Shown in pieces: positions 15,873 to 23,923 of a stretch of DNA of 40,074 nt. Source of the stretch: Parvularcula sp038745625 (GTDB taxonomy: Bacteria > Pseudomonadota > Alphaproteobacteria > Caulobacterales > Parvularculaceae); assembly GCA_038745625.1 (NCBI GenBank), contig JBCDLG010000015.1:1-40074 (forward strand), read 5' to 3'. Position 1 is the stretch's first letter. Every line of letters starts with the position of its first letter. Below the pieces are notes generated by a model, which was given only the letters and a program-made list of their open reading frames with translations, was not told the origin of the DNA and searched no databases. The position numbers and the translations under genes were made by a program.

Positions 15873-17834
15873 ATGCCCACGATCACGCTTCCTGACGGTG
15901 CCCAGCGGTCCTTCGACGCGCCACTTTCTGGCGCTGACATTGCCGCCGACATTTCGAAATCGCTTGCGAAGAAAGCCATCGCCGTGACCATCGACGGTGA
16001 GCTGATGGACCTCGACACTGTGGTCGATCGCGATGCTGCGGTTTCGATCGTCACGCGGGACAGCGACGAGGCGCTGGAGCTTGTCCGCCACGACACCGCG
16101 CATCTTCTTGCGCAGGCGGTGCAGGCGCTGTTCCCCGATACGCAAGTGACGATCGGCCCGGTGATTGAGGACGGTTTCTACTACGATTTTGCGCGTCAAG
16201 AGCCGTTCTCGTCGGAGGACTTCGAGGCCATCGAGAAAAAGATGGCGGAGCTTGTTGATGCTGATTTGCCGACCCGCCGCGAGGTGTGGCCGCGCGATGA
16301 GGCCATCGCCAAGTTCAAGGAGATCGGCGAGCACTATAAGGCCGAGATCATCGAAGACCTTCCGGAAACGGAAGATATCAAGGTCTATCACCACGGCGAT
16401 TGGTATGACCTTTGCCGCGGTCCCCACCTTCCGTCGACGAAGCATATTGGCAAAGCGTTCAAGCTGATGAAGCTTGCGGGGGCCTATTGGCGCGGCGATC
16501 ATCGGAACGCGGTGCTGCAGCGGATCTACGGCACCTCTTGGACGAACGAGAAAGAGCTTAAGGCCCACCTGCACCGTTTGGAAGAAGCGGAAAAACGCGA
16601 TCACCGTCGGCTCGGCAAGGAGATGGACCTCTTCCACCTTCAGGACGAGGCGCAAGGCTCCGTTTTTTGGCATCCCAATGGCTATATCCTTTGGGTGGCG
16701 CTTGAGGCGTATATTCGCCGTAAGCTGAGCGACGACGGCTATGTTGAGGTGAAGACGCCGCAGCTGATTGATGCGCGTCTTTGGGAGAAGTCGGGCCACT
16801 GGGGCAAGTATTCCCAGAACATGTTCGTCGTGCCCGATGATGTTCCGGACACGGTGAGTGATGGCGCGACTTTCGATCCTGAGGCCAAGCTCATGGCCCT
16901 CAAGCCGATGAACTGTCCGGCGCACGTGCAGATCTTCAACCAGGGCATCAAGTCTTACCGCGACCTGCCGCTGCGCATGGCCGAGTTTGGCTGCTGTCAC
17001 CGCAATGAGCCGCACGGTGCGCTCCACGGTATCATGCGTGTGCGGCAGTTTACCCAGGATGACGCGCATATCTTCTGCCGCTGGGACCAGATTGCTGAAG
17101 AGACCAAGCGGTTCTGTGCGCTTGCGTCGTCGGTCTATGCTGATCTCGGTTTTGAGGATGTCCGCATCGCACTAGCGACGCGGCCTGAGATGCGGATCGG
17201 CACCGACGAAGAGTGGGACCGGATGGAAAGGGTCCTTGGTGATGCGCTTACTGACATTGGGCTCGACTATGAGATCTTGGAAGGTGAGGGTGCTTTCTAT
17301 GCACCGAAGCTTGAGTATCACCTGCGTGATGCGATCGGTCGTTCCTGGCAGTGCGGGACGTTGCAGCTCGACACGCTCCTGCCTGAGCGTCTTGATGCGT
17401 CCTACATTGACGAAGATGGCGCCAAGCAGCGTCCGGTGATGTTGCACCGAGCGATCCTCGGCTCAATGGAGCGTTTTATCGGCATGCTGATTGAAAATTA
17501 TGCTGGTCGTATGCCGATGTGGCTGGCGCCAACACAAGCCGTCGTGGCGACGATCACCACTGAGGCCAATGGTTATGCGGAAGAGGTGGTGGAAACGCTC
17601 AAAGAGGCGGGCCTTCGTGTCGAAGCTGATCTTCGCAACGAGAAGATCAATTACAAAGTTCGCGAGCACTCCAATGCCAAAGTGCCCGCGATCTTGGTCT
17701 GCGGCGGGCGTGAGGCGGAACAGCGGACAGTGTCCGTTCGGCGCTTGGGGTCAAAAGAGACGAAGACATTTTCCCTCGACGACATTACTGCTGCGTTGAA
17801 GGACGAAGCCACGCCGCCTGACCTTCGTGGCTGA
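15873..17834 (+). CDS. thrS: Threonyl-tRNA synthetase
   Basis: This class II enzyme charges tRNA-Thr. Domains in order: TGS (about residues 1-63, ending TVVDRDAAVSIVTRDS), the editing domain (LVRHDTAHLLAQAVQALFPD, later HGDWYDLCRGPHLPST), the catalytic core and the anticodon-binding domain (APTQAVVATITTEANGYAEE to the end). Zinc and active-site motifs include LKPMNCPAHVQIF and the motif 2 region CCHRNEPHGALHGIMRVRQF with TQDDAHIFC. The 653-aa length is normal. No T-box or other leader structure is evident in the 71 bases upstream. The end overlaps the next gene's GTG by 8 bases. Confidence 0.98.
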   Translation: MPTITLPDGAQRSFDAPLSGADIAADISKSLAKKAIAVTIDGELMDLDTVVDRDAAVSIVTRDSDEALELVRHDTAHLLAQAVQALFPDTQVTIGPVIEDGFYYDFARQEPFSSEDFEAIEKKMAELVDADLPTRREVWPRDEAIAKFKEIGEHYKAEIIEDLPETEDIKVYHHGDWYDLCRGPHLPSTKHIGKAFKLMKLAGAYWRGDHRNAVLQRIYGTSWTNEKELKAHLHRLEEAEKRDHRRLGKEMDLFHLQDEAQGSVFWHPNGYILWVALEAYIRRKLSDDGYVEVKTPQLIDARLWEKSGHWGKYSQNMFVVPDDVPDTVSDGATFDPEAKLMALKPMNCPAHVQIFNQGIKSYRDLPLRMAEFGCCHRNEPHGALHGIMRVRQFTQDDAHIFCRWDQIAEETKRFCALASSVYADLGFEDVRIALATRPEMRIGTDEEWDRMERVLGDALTDIGLDYEILEGEGAFYAPKLEYHLRDAIGRSWQCGTLQLDTLLPERLDASYIDEDGAKQRPVMLHRAILGSMERFIGMLIENYAGRMPMWLAPTQAVVATITTEANGYAEEVVETLKEAGLRVEADLRNEKINYKVREHSNAKVPAILVCGGREAEQRTVSVRRLGSKETKTFSLDDITAALKDEATPPDLRG

Positions 17835-18993
17835 CCGGCTGGCGCGTGGGTGGCTGTGGTTCGTTGCGTTGATGGCAGCGCCGATCCTGCTCCTCTCGTT
17901 TCGCAGCTTTCCTGGCGTGACGTCCGCCTACGCCGTTCCGGCGCTGGTGGGATTTGCGTTATCGCCGTCCCTCTCAAGGCCGCCAGATTGGGCTATCGCG
18001 CTTGGGGGGCTGGTCGCCTATGCGCTCTTCAGTGTTCTGTGGACGCCCCAAGGCGGCGCTGCCAGTTGGGTTTGGTGGCAGCCGACATTGTTCCTGGTCG
18101 GCCTGTTCGTCTTTCAGCAGCCAAGGCCACCGGTTCATATGCTGACGATTGGTCTCAGCTTGGCGCTGGCGCTTTTATTCATGGACGCGATCACTGGCAG
18201 CGGGATCCGTGCGATCATCCCGCCGGAGAACCGTCCAGATAAGGACGTGATCGCGACAGCCCGCGGGCTGGGGATCTTGATGATGATGATGCCGTTTCTC
18301 GTGCTCGCGCTTTGGCGCTGGGGCGGGATCTCTTCGGCTATGGGGGCGGTGCTCGCGTTTTTGGTCGCGGCTTTGTCTCTGCCGGTCGAGGCCAATGTGT
18401 TGGCGGCGTTCTTGGGCATAGCCGGTGCCGCGCTCGCGCTCTGGCGCCCTATAGCGGCTTTTCGCGCGGTTATCGCCAGTGCCGGTTTGGCGCTGGCCTT
18501 TCCCTTTGTCCTGGCCCTCACCCTGCCGCCCGTATCCGTTTTGGCCGGCTGGTCATCGTTGTCGGCAAGCTCGCTTCACCGCCTCATCATCTGGCGAACG
18601 CTTCTTGACGAGTGGCTCGCGGGCCAGCCGCTTTTCGGCGCGGGTGCGCGCGCGACCCGTGCTTTGAGCAGGGACACGGGTCGGCTCGAGCTATCGGCCT
18701 ACGGTATTGAGGTCAGCCAGGTTTCTGTTCATCCGCACAACGTTCCGATCGAAGTGTTGTTTGAATACGGATTGGTGGGCTACAGCCTTCTCTTGGCCGC
18801 TTTCGTTGCCGGTGCCCGGGCGATACTCGCGGCAAGGTGGGATCGCCAGATGGCAGCGGCGATGGTCGCGTTGACCACCATCATCGTCGTCATCTTCAGT
18901 ATTCAAACCACCGTGTGGAACGTCTACTTCTCGTCTGCCATACTTCTCACCGTCTACGCGCTCTATGGCCTCTCAGGGGCGCGTTCGCGATGA
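17827..18993 (+). CDS. O-antigen ligase/polymerase family membrane protein
   Basis: This multi-pass inner-membrane protein (388 aa, about ten hydrophobic segments) resembles WaaL/Wzy-type enzymes that join or polymerise lipid-linked glycans on the periplasmic side. A long periplasmic stretch near the middle/C-terminus (RTLLDEWLAGQPLFGAGARA) is followed by the family-like motif HPHNVPIEVLFEYGLVGYSL, with the conserved His and an E-x-G-x-x-G pattern. The GTG at 17827 overlaps the end of thrS, and the stop overlaps the next ATG (ATGA), so thrS, this gene and the glycosyltransferase look translationally coupled. The exact role (ligase or polymerase) cannot be told. Confidence 0.75.
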   Translation: MADRLARGWLWFVALMAAPILLLSFRSFPGVTSAYAVPALVGFALSPSLSRPPDWAIALGGLVAYALFSVLWTPQGGAASWVWWQPTLFLVGLFVFQQPRPPVHMLTIGLSLALALLFMDAITGSGIRAIIPPENRPDKDVIATARGLGILMMMMPFLVLALWRWGGISSAMGAVLAFLVAALSLPVEANVLAAFLGIAGAALALWRPIAAFRAVIASAGLALAFPFVLALTLPPVSVLAGWSSLSASSLHRLIIWRTLLDEWLAGQPLFGAGARATRALSRDTGRLELSAYGIEVSQVSVHPHNVPIEVLFEYGLVGYSLLLAAFVAGARAILAARWDRQMAAAMVALTTIIVVIFSIQTTVWNVYFSSAILLTVYALYGLSGARSR

Positions 18994-19964
18994 GCATCTC
19001 GATCATCATGGTCAGCTACCACACAGGCCCCGTTTTGCGACGGAGCGTCGACGCTGCGCTTGCGTCCTCGGCGGTGGGCGAGGTGATCTTGGTCGATAAC
19101 GGCAATCCGGACCTGGTGGTTGAGGATCTCAAGGCATGGTCAGCCGAAGAACCGAGGCTCGCGCTCCTCTCAGGGCACGGCAATATTGGGTTTGCGGCGG
19201 CCTGCAACCGCGGCGCAGCAGTGGCCCAAGGGGACCGTCTCTTCTTTCTCAATCCCGATGCGGTGCTTGCGGAGGATGCCGTCGAGGAGCTTCAGCGCGT
19301 TGCCGACGAACAACAGGGCCCCTTATGGGCGGTCGGCCCCAAGCTGCTCAATCCCGATGGTTCCGAGCAGCAGGGCGGGCGGCGCGAGATCCTCACGCCC
19401 TGGAACGCGTTTGTTGAGGCATCGCGTCTCTATAAGCTTGCGCCGCGTCACCCGCGGTTCCAGCGCTTTAACAGTCATGAGGCGGAGCGATTGGATGACG
19501 TGACAGCTGTGCCCTGCCTGTCGGGCGCTGCTTTTATGGTGCCGCGGGAAGCCTATGACGCCCTTGGCGGCTTTGACGCGGGCTATTTCCTCCATGTCGA
19601 AGATATCGACTTCTTTCTTAGGCTGGGAGAGGCGAAGGGGCGCATTCTTTATGTTCCGCAGGCAGAGGTCCATCATTTCAAGAGCTCAAGCCGGATCGAT
19701 CCTCTGCATATTGAGCGCTTGAAGAAACAAAGCCTCAATCGCTACTTTGCGCGGCACTATATTGGCATTTATCCGAAGGGCTTTCTGACCCTTCTGCGCG
19801 GTATGCTGTGGCTCAGCTTTGGCTTCCGCGTCACGACTTTTAGGCTGCGGCGGTGGCGGCGTTTCGCCCTCTTCAGCCTACGGAATGGTGTAACAGCTAC
19901 AAAAAGAGCCGCTCGGTTTAACAAGCGGCTCGGTCGTTTGGGCAAACGCCCCTCGGCGGAGTAG
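18990..19964 (+). CDS. Family 2 glycosyltransferase, rhamnosyltransferase-like
   Basis: This 324-aa GT-A glycosyltransferase probably builds a surface polysaccharide. It opens MSISIIMVSYHTGPVLRRSV, continues with EVILVDNGNPDLVV and NIGFAAACNRGAAVAQGDRL, and has the FLNPDAVL acceptor-metal segment. The C-terminal catalytic block is GGFDAGYFLHVEDIDFFLRL, as in WbbL-like rhamnosyltransferases, followed by a basic region (FRLRRWRRFALFSLR) that may associate with the membrane. The ATG at 18990 overlaps the preceding stop. The last 20 codons carry the minus-strand terminator of phaR, and the stop is only 3 bases from the phaR stop. Confidence 0.87.
   Translation: MSISIIMVSYHTGPVLRRSVDAALASSAVGEVILVDNGNPDLVVEDLKAWSAEEPRLALLSGHGNIGFAAACNRGAAVAQGDRLFFLNPDAVLAEDAVEELQRVADEQQGPLWAVGPKLLNPDGSEQQGGRREILTPWNAFVEASRLYKLAPRHPRFQRFNSHEAERLDDVTAVPCLSGAAFMVPREAYDALGGFDAGYFLHVEDIDFFLRLGEAKGRILYVPQAEVHHFKSSSRIDPLHIERLKKQSLNRYFARHYIGIYPKGFLTLLRGMLWLSFGFRVTTFRLRRWRRFALFSLRNGVTATKRAARFNKRLGRLGKRPSAE
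19901..19931 (-). terminator. phaR terminator embedded in the glycosyltransferase coding end
   Basis: Read on the minus strand, GAGCCGCT (19931-19924), a 10-base loop and AGCGGCTC (19913-19906) form a perfect 8-bp stem followed by TTTTT (19905-19901). It lies 37 bases past the phaR stop and entirely inside the coding end of the convergent glycosyltransferase gene, so the same bases serve two functions. Confidence 0.85.
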
Positions 19965-19967
19965 CGC

Positions 19968-20561
19968 CTATTCCTTGCTGGCGAGTTCAGCCTTCAAGCG
20001 CTCGACCTCGGCGCGCAGAGCATCGATCTCGGTCTGCTGCGGGTTTTCGGCGGGCGCGTTGCCGCCGGGAGATTTCAAACCGAACATGGCCATGCCTTGT
20101 TCAAAGAGGGCAATGTTCTGGCGCGCGGCGTTCTCGAAAATCTGCATGCCGGACGTCGGGGTCGAGAAGGCCTCGGACAGCGACTGCCGCATGGTTTCTT
20201 GGTTCTTCCGAAACGCTTCCATCGAGGCGTCGAGATAGCTCGGCACGAAGCTCTGCAGGTTGTCGCCGTAAAGCCCGATCAACTGACGCAAGAAACGGAT
20301 GGGCAGCAGGTTCTGACCTTTGGTCTCCTGCTCAAAAATGATCTGAGCGAGCACCGCGCGGGTCAGATCGTCGCCGGATTTCGCGTCGACAACAACGAAC
20401 TCCTCGCCCTTTTTGACCATCGACGCCAAGGTCTCCAGCGTCACATAGGTCGAGCTTTTCGTGTTGTAGAGCCGCCGGTTAGCGTACTTCTTGATGATCG
20501 TGACGTCGCCGTTCTGCGCTTCGTCCTTGCGTTCGTCCTGCGCGGGTTGTTCGAGAGCCAT
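19968..20561 (-). CDS. phaR: Polyhydroxyalkanoate synthesis repressor PhaR
   Basis: PhaR is a DNA- and PHB-binding regulator that represses phasin and PHB genes until polymer accumulates. The N-terminal PHB_acc_N domain is clear: VTIIKKYANRRLYNTKSSTY, VTLETLASMVKKGEEFVVVD and LTRAVLAQIIFEQE. The accumulation domain follows (FLRQLIGLYGDNLQSFVPSY, LDASMEAFRKNQETMRQSL). The tail is a short coiled coil (EIDALRAEVERLKAELASKE). ATG 20561 gives 197 aa; an in-frame ATG at 20579 would add six residues, and neither has a clear ribosome site. It diverges from phaA, and its own terminator lies in the neighbouring glycosyltransferase gene. Confidence 0.94.
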   Translation of the reverse strand: MALEQPAQDERKDEAQNGDVTIIKKYANRRLYNTKSSTYVTLETLASMVKKGEEFVVVDAKSGDDLTRAVLAQIIFEQETKGQNLLPIRFLRQLIGLYGDNLQSFVPSYLDASMEAFRKNQETMRQSLSEAFSTPTSGMQIFENAARQNIALFEQGMAMFGLKSPGGNAPAENPQQTEIDALRAEVERLKAELASKE

Positions 20562-20639
20562 GGTTAAATACGCTTCCATTCAAAGTAGAGCGGCGTTAGC
20601 CGACTGAGAGACAAGAAGAAAGCCCGAGCCGGGCAGGAT

Positions 20640-20661
20640 GCGCCAGCCCTTTGGCGCCTTT
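20640..20661 (+). promoter_or_regulatory. Hairpin plus T-run in the phaA leader (possible attenuator)
   Basis: GCGCCA (20640-20645), a 6-base loop and TGGCGC (20652-20657) are followed by CTTTT, ending just before the phaA ribosome site AAGGAG. No plus-strand gene ends upstream, so a terminator-like structure here would act on the phaA leader. The stem is short and function is inferred. Confidence 0.3.
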
Positions 20662-20680
20662 TCGTTAAGGAGATGAAGCC

Positions 20681-21862
20681 ATGAGCAAGGAAGTTGTGAT
20701 CGCAAGCGCCGCGCGGACGGCTATTGGGAGCTTTGGCGGCACCTTGGCGCCCGTCTCCTCGTCGGAGCTGGGGCGCGTGGTCATCGATGAAGCGATGAAG
20801 CGCGCTGGCGTGGACGCGGACAAGGTCGATGAAGTCGTCATGGGCAATGTCCTGACCGCTGGCCTAGGCCAAAACCCGGCGCGGCAGGCCTCGATCCACG
20901 CCGGTATCCCGCAAGAGCGCCCGGCGATGACCATCAACCAAGTCTGCGGCTCAGGCCTCCGCGCCGCGATGCTGGGCGCCCAGGTGATCAAGAACGGCGA
21001 TGCGAATGTTGTCGTCGCCGGTGGCCAGGAGAACATGTCCGCTGCGCCGCATGCCTCGCCGATGCGGAACGGCACGAAAATGGGTCCCGTCAGCCTTGTC
21101 GATACGATGATCGTTGATGGCCTTTGGGATGCCTTTAACAACTACCACATGGGCCAAACGGCGGAAAACCTTGCCGAAAAATACCAAGTGACCCGCGAGG
21201 AGCAGGACGCTTTTGCCGCTGGTTCGCAGCAGAAGGCTGCTGCTGCGCAGGAAGCTGGCTATTTCGATGCGGAGATCACGCCGGTCACGATCAAGAACCG
21301 CAAAGGCGACATCGTTTTTGACAAGGATGAGTATATCCGCGGCGGCACGACGGCTGAGAAGCTCGGCGGCCTCCGTCCGGCCTTTGCCAAAGAGGGGTCC
21401 GTGACGGCGGGCAATGCCTCGGGCCTCAATGACGGTGCAGCAGCGCTGGTCCTGATGTCGATGGAAGAGGCCGAGGCGCAAGGCACCACGCCGCTGGCCC
21501 GGATCGCCGGTTTTGCCCATTGCGGTGTCGATCCCTCGATCATGGGCATCGGGCCAGCGCCCGCTTCGCGCATGGCGCTTGAGAAAGCCGGTTGGACGCT
21601 CAACGATCTCGATCTCATCGAGGCGAACGAAGCGTTCGCAGCCCAGGCCCTCTCGGTTGGCAAGGAGCTCGGCTGGGACCCAGAAAAGGTCAACGTCAAT
21701 GGCGGCGCGATCGCCCTTGGCCATCCGATCGGCGCGTCGGGCGCACGGGTCCTGACAACGCTCCTCCACGAGATGAAACGCCGTGAGGTGAACAAAGGCC
21801 TCGCCACGCTGTGCATCGGCGGCGGCATGGGCGTTGCCATGTGCGTTGAACGTCTGCATTAA
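20681..21862 (+). CDS. phaA: Acetyl-CoA C-acetyltransferase (beta-ketothiolase)
   Basis: This thiolase condenses two acetyl-CoA into acetoacetyl-CoA, the first step of PHB synthesis, and can also run in reverse. The catalytic residues are in place: Cys89 in NQVCGSGLRA, His348 in GGAIALGHPIGASGARVL and Cys378 in LCIGGGMGVAM. These positions equal those of the well-studied Zoogloea enzyme. The length of 393 aa is typical. AAGGAG lies 7-8 bases before ATG 20681. It diverges from phaR and lies upstream of phaB with two small envelope genes between. Confidence 0.96.
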   Translation: MSKEVVIASAARTAIGSFGGTLAPVSSSELGRVVIDEAMKRAGVDADKVDEVVMGNVLTAGLGQNPARQASIHAGIPQERPAMTINQVCGSGLRAAMLGAQVIKNGDANVVVAGGQENMSAAPHASPMRNGTKMGPVSLVDTMIVDGLWDAFNNYHMGQTAENLAEKYQVTREEQDAFAAGSQQKAAAAQEAGYFDAEITPVTIKNRKGDIVFDKDEYIRGGTTAEKLGGLRPAFAKEGSVTAGNASGLNDGAAALVLMSMEEAEAQGTTPLARIAGFAHCGVDPSIMGIGPAPASRMALEKAGWTLNDLDLIEANEAFAAQALSVGKELGWDPEKVNVNGGAIALGHPIGASGARVLTTLLHEMKRREVNKGLATLCIGGGMGVAMCVERLH

Positions 21863-21892
21863 TATCAAAGTTGTCAGCGTAGAGAGGGGCGC

Positions 21893-22339
21893 TTGGCTTT
21901 ATTGATGATGGTGGCGACGCTTCTGGCGTCGCCCGTGCAAGGACCTGAATCGGCAGCGCCGGCTTGGCTTGAGGGATGTTGGGTCAGTCGGGGCGGCGGC
22001 ACCGAAGAGCGTTGGCTGTCGGCAGGGGGTGGCCTTTTGTTCGGACACAACGTGGTGCGGCGCCGAGGTGAGGTCGTCTTTTTTGAGCAATTGCGGATTG
22101 AAGCGACGCAGAACGGCAGCGTCTTCTTTGCCTATCCGCGGGGCGTCGGGCCCACCAGGTTCAAAGAGTCAGCCCGAACCGGCGCCTCCATCACCTTCGA
22201 TAATCCGGAGCATGATGATCCTCAGCGTATCATCTATGAGCGCGAGGGCGATGACTTGACCGCGACAGTCTCGCTGATTGACGGGTCGCGGCAGCGGCAG
22301 TGGATGTATTCGGCTTGTCCAACAGAGGGTTCATCTTGA
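21893..22339 (+). CDS. Exported DUF6265-type protein
   Basis: This 148-aa protein has a hydrophobic N-terminus (LLMMVATLLASPVQG) that probably acts as a signal peptide. The mature part matches the DUF6265 pattern: PAWLEGCWVSRGGGTEERWL, GGGLLFGHNVVRRRGEVVFF, EQLRIEATQNGSVFFAYPRG and FDNPEHDDPQRIIYEREGDD. Function is unknown; the pattern suggests a lipocalin-like beta barrel. TTG 21893 is used because GAGAGGGG lies just upstream; ATG 21905 is an alternative four codons later. It lies 30 bases after phaA. Confidence 0.75.
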   Translation: MALLMMVATLLASPVQGPESAAPAWLEGCWVSRGGGTEERWLSAGGGLLFGHNVVRRRGEVVFFEQLRIEATQNGSVFFAYPRGVGPTRFKESARTGASITFDNPEHDDPQRIIYEREGDDLTATVSLIDGSRQRQWMYSACPTEGSS

Positions 22340-22395
22340 GCCCTCTATCAGTCCGCCTATTGGCCAGCTACACTGCGGCCTCCTGAGGGAGAGGG

Positions 22396-22683
22396 ATGAT
22401 CATGAGGCTGACAATCGTTATGGCGGCGATCGCCGCGCTGACCACCGGCTGCACCACGGCGGACAAGCAGGCCCAATCATCGGCTTACGAAGCGTGTAAG
22501 TCTCGGACGGATCCCGCCTCCCGCGACCGTTGCATCGAGGCTGAACAAGATCGCCTTCGCGCCGAGCGGGCGGGCCGCGACGACCGATGCTTGGCCGGGA
22601 TCGAAGAGCAGCGCCTGCGCCGCGCGATGATTGATGGCCGCGCTGCGCCGACCAACAAAACCGGTCCAGCCGAGGGCTGCTAG
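22396..22683 (+). CDS. Small hypothetical lipoprotein
   Basis: The 95-aa product starts MIMRLTIVMAAIAALTTGC, with a lipobox (LTTGC) that would place lipid on Cys19. The mature region is charged and Arg/Glu-rich (CIEAEQDRLRAERAGRDDRC), probably helical, and holds further cysteines, including the last residue. I do not recognise a family. ATG 22396 and ATG 22402 are both possible, with GAGGGAGAGGG immediately upstream. It sits between the DUF6265 gene and phaB. Confidence 0.65.
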   Translation: MIMRLTIVMAAIAALTTGCTTADKQAQSSAYEACKSRTDPASRDRCIEAEQDRLRAERAGRDDRCLAGIEEQRLRRAMIDGRAAPTNKTGPAEGC

Positions 22684-22799
22684 CCGTCCTATCAACGGGG
22701 CTGACAACTGCGCTCATCGCTGGCGTTCTCGGGGCGCCTCGCTAAGGCTCAGAAGAGGCGGGCCTAAGCCCAGCAAACCTATCAGATGGGAGGAATACC

Positions 22800-23525
22800 A
22801 TGAGCAATGTTGCCATCGTCACCGGCGGAACCCGCGGGATTGGTTACGCTATTTCGAAGCGCCTCAAGGAAGATGGGATGGCGGTCGCAGCCATTTATGG
22901 CGGCAACACGGAGGCCGCGCAGAAGGCTGCCGATGAGCTCGGGGTGGCGGTCTATCAGTGCGACGTCTCAAACTATGAGGCCTGCGAGAAGACCATCAAC
23001 CAGATCGAAGCGGACCATGGCGGCGTCTCGGTCCTCGTCAACAATGCGGGGATCACGCGTGACGGCGCGTTCCACAAAATGACCCCTGAACAGTGGCACT
23101 CGGTGGTCGATACGAACCTCGACTCTGTCTTCAACATGACCCGGCCGGTGATCAATGGCATGCGCGACCGGACCTTTGGCCGGATCATCAACATCTCCTC
23201 GATCAACGGCCAGAAGGGCCAGTTCGGCCAGTCGAACTATTCGGCGGCGAAGGCAGGCCTCCTCGGTTTCACCCGCGCGCTCGCGCAGGAAACCGCGCGC
23301 AAGGGGATCACCGTCAACGCCATCGCGCCTGGCTATATCGGTACCGATATGGTCGCTGCGATGAAGCCTGAGGTGCTGGATTCGATTGTCGCGCAAATCC
23401 CGGTCGGCCGCTTGGGCACGCCTGAGGAGATGGGCCATATCGTGAGCTTCCTCGCCTCCGAACAGGCCGGTTTCATCACTGGCGCAGTGCTCACCGCCAA
23501 TGGTGGCCAATACATCGCCGCGTAA
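22800..23525 (+). CDS. phaB: Acetoacetyl-CoA reductase
   Basis: PhaB reduces acetoacetyl-CoA with NADPH to (R)-3-hydroxybutyryl-CoA, the monomer for PHB. This classical short-chain dehydrogenase of 241 aa has the cofactor motif VTGGTRGIGYAISK, NNAG at about residue 81, the catalytic Tyr147 and Lys151 in QSNYSAAKAGLLGFTRALAQ, and the active-site Ser in RIINISSINGQKGQFG, a segment characteristic of PhaB. The GGGAGGA ribosome site is 7 bases before the ATG. It is followed by a strong terminator. PhaC is not nearby. Confidence 0.95.
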   Translation: MSNVAIVTGGTRGIGYAISKRLKEDGMAVAAIYGGNTEAAQKAADELGVAVYQCDVSNYEACEKTINQIEADHGGVSVLVNNAGITRDGAFHKMTPEQWHSVVDTNLDSVFNMTRPVINGMRDRTFGRIINISSINGQKGQFGQSNYSAAKAGLLGFTRALAQETARKGITVNAIAPGYIGTDMVAAMKPEVLDSIVAQIPVGRLGTPEEMGHIVSFLASEQAGFITGAVLTANGGQYIAA

Positions 23526-23542
23526 GCGCTTTCGGCCGTTGC

Positions 23543-23581
23543 AAGGCGTCCGTACCATGAGCGCTGGTGCGGGCGCTTTTT
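23543..23581 (+). terminator. Rho-independent terminator after phaB
   Basis: GCGTCCGTACC (23546-23556) pairs fully with GGTGCGGGCGC (23566-23576), counting two G-U pairs, and the 11-bp stem is followed by TTTTT. Flanking A residues extend the stem. It begins about 20 bases after the phaB stop. Confidence 0.88.
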
Positions 23582-23733
23582 GTTGCCGGGTATTTGCTTC
23601 AAATGCTGATAGATTGCCGCAACACTTTGGTGACGTGTGGGGCAACAACCAGGCGGTGAATTCCGATTTCACGCCCAAACCTCGCCACGATCCGGCGTCA
23701 TACCGACTTTCATCGAGAGAGAGGTTTCAGGCA

Positions 23734-23922
23734 ATGCAAGTCCTGGTCGAACGCCGTTACATCTTCAAACGCCGGTCGCTCGCAAGCCGCCTAGGCGGCG
23801 CGGCGATGGTCGCTGCCGTGGTCATGGCCACATGGATTGGTGCCGCGAGCGCTGAGTTTGACATCAGCGGTTATCAGCGCGCTTCAGAAGCTGCCGAACC
23901 GGTGGCGGAGCTGCGCTACTAA
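23734..23922 (+). CDS. Small exported hypothetical protein (62 aa)
   Basis: The product begins MQVLVERRYIFKRRSLASRL, a strongly basic lead, followed by a hydrophobic core (GGAAMVAAVVMATWIGAASA) ending in an ASA cleavage site before EFDISGYQRASE. The mature peptide would be only about 22 residues. ATG 23734 has GAGAGAGAGG roughly 10 bases upstream. The frame continues upstream to 23500 but without a better start. No family recognised. It converges on the next gene with a 1-base gap; the 208 bases before it hold the phaB terminator and no other gene that I can see. Confidence 0.55.
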   Translation: MQVLVERRYIFKRRSLASRLGGAAMVAAVVMATWIGAASAEFDISGYQRASEAAEPVAELRY

Positions 23923-23923
23923 C

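Noticed and set aside
15855..17069. 404-codon open frame antisense to thrS
   Set aside because: thrS has all its motifs on the plus strand; the antisense frame follows from third-position GC bias.
14470..17834. NifU-like, yidD and thrS neighbourhood as a novel system
   Set aside because: From memory this grouping, with folE and hisI nearby, recurs in Alphaproteobacteria and is ordinary synteny.
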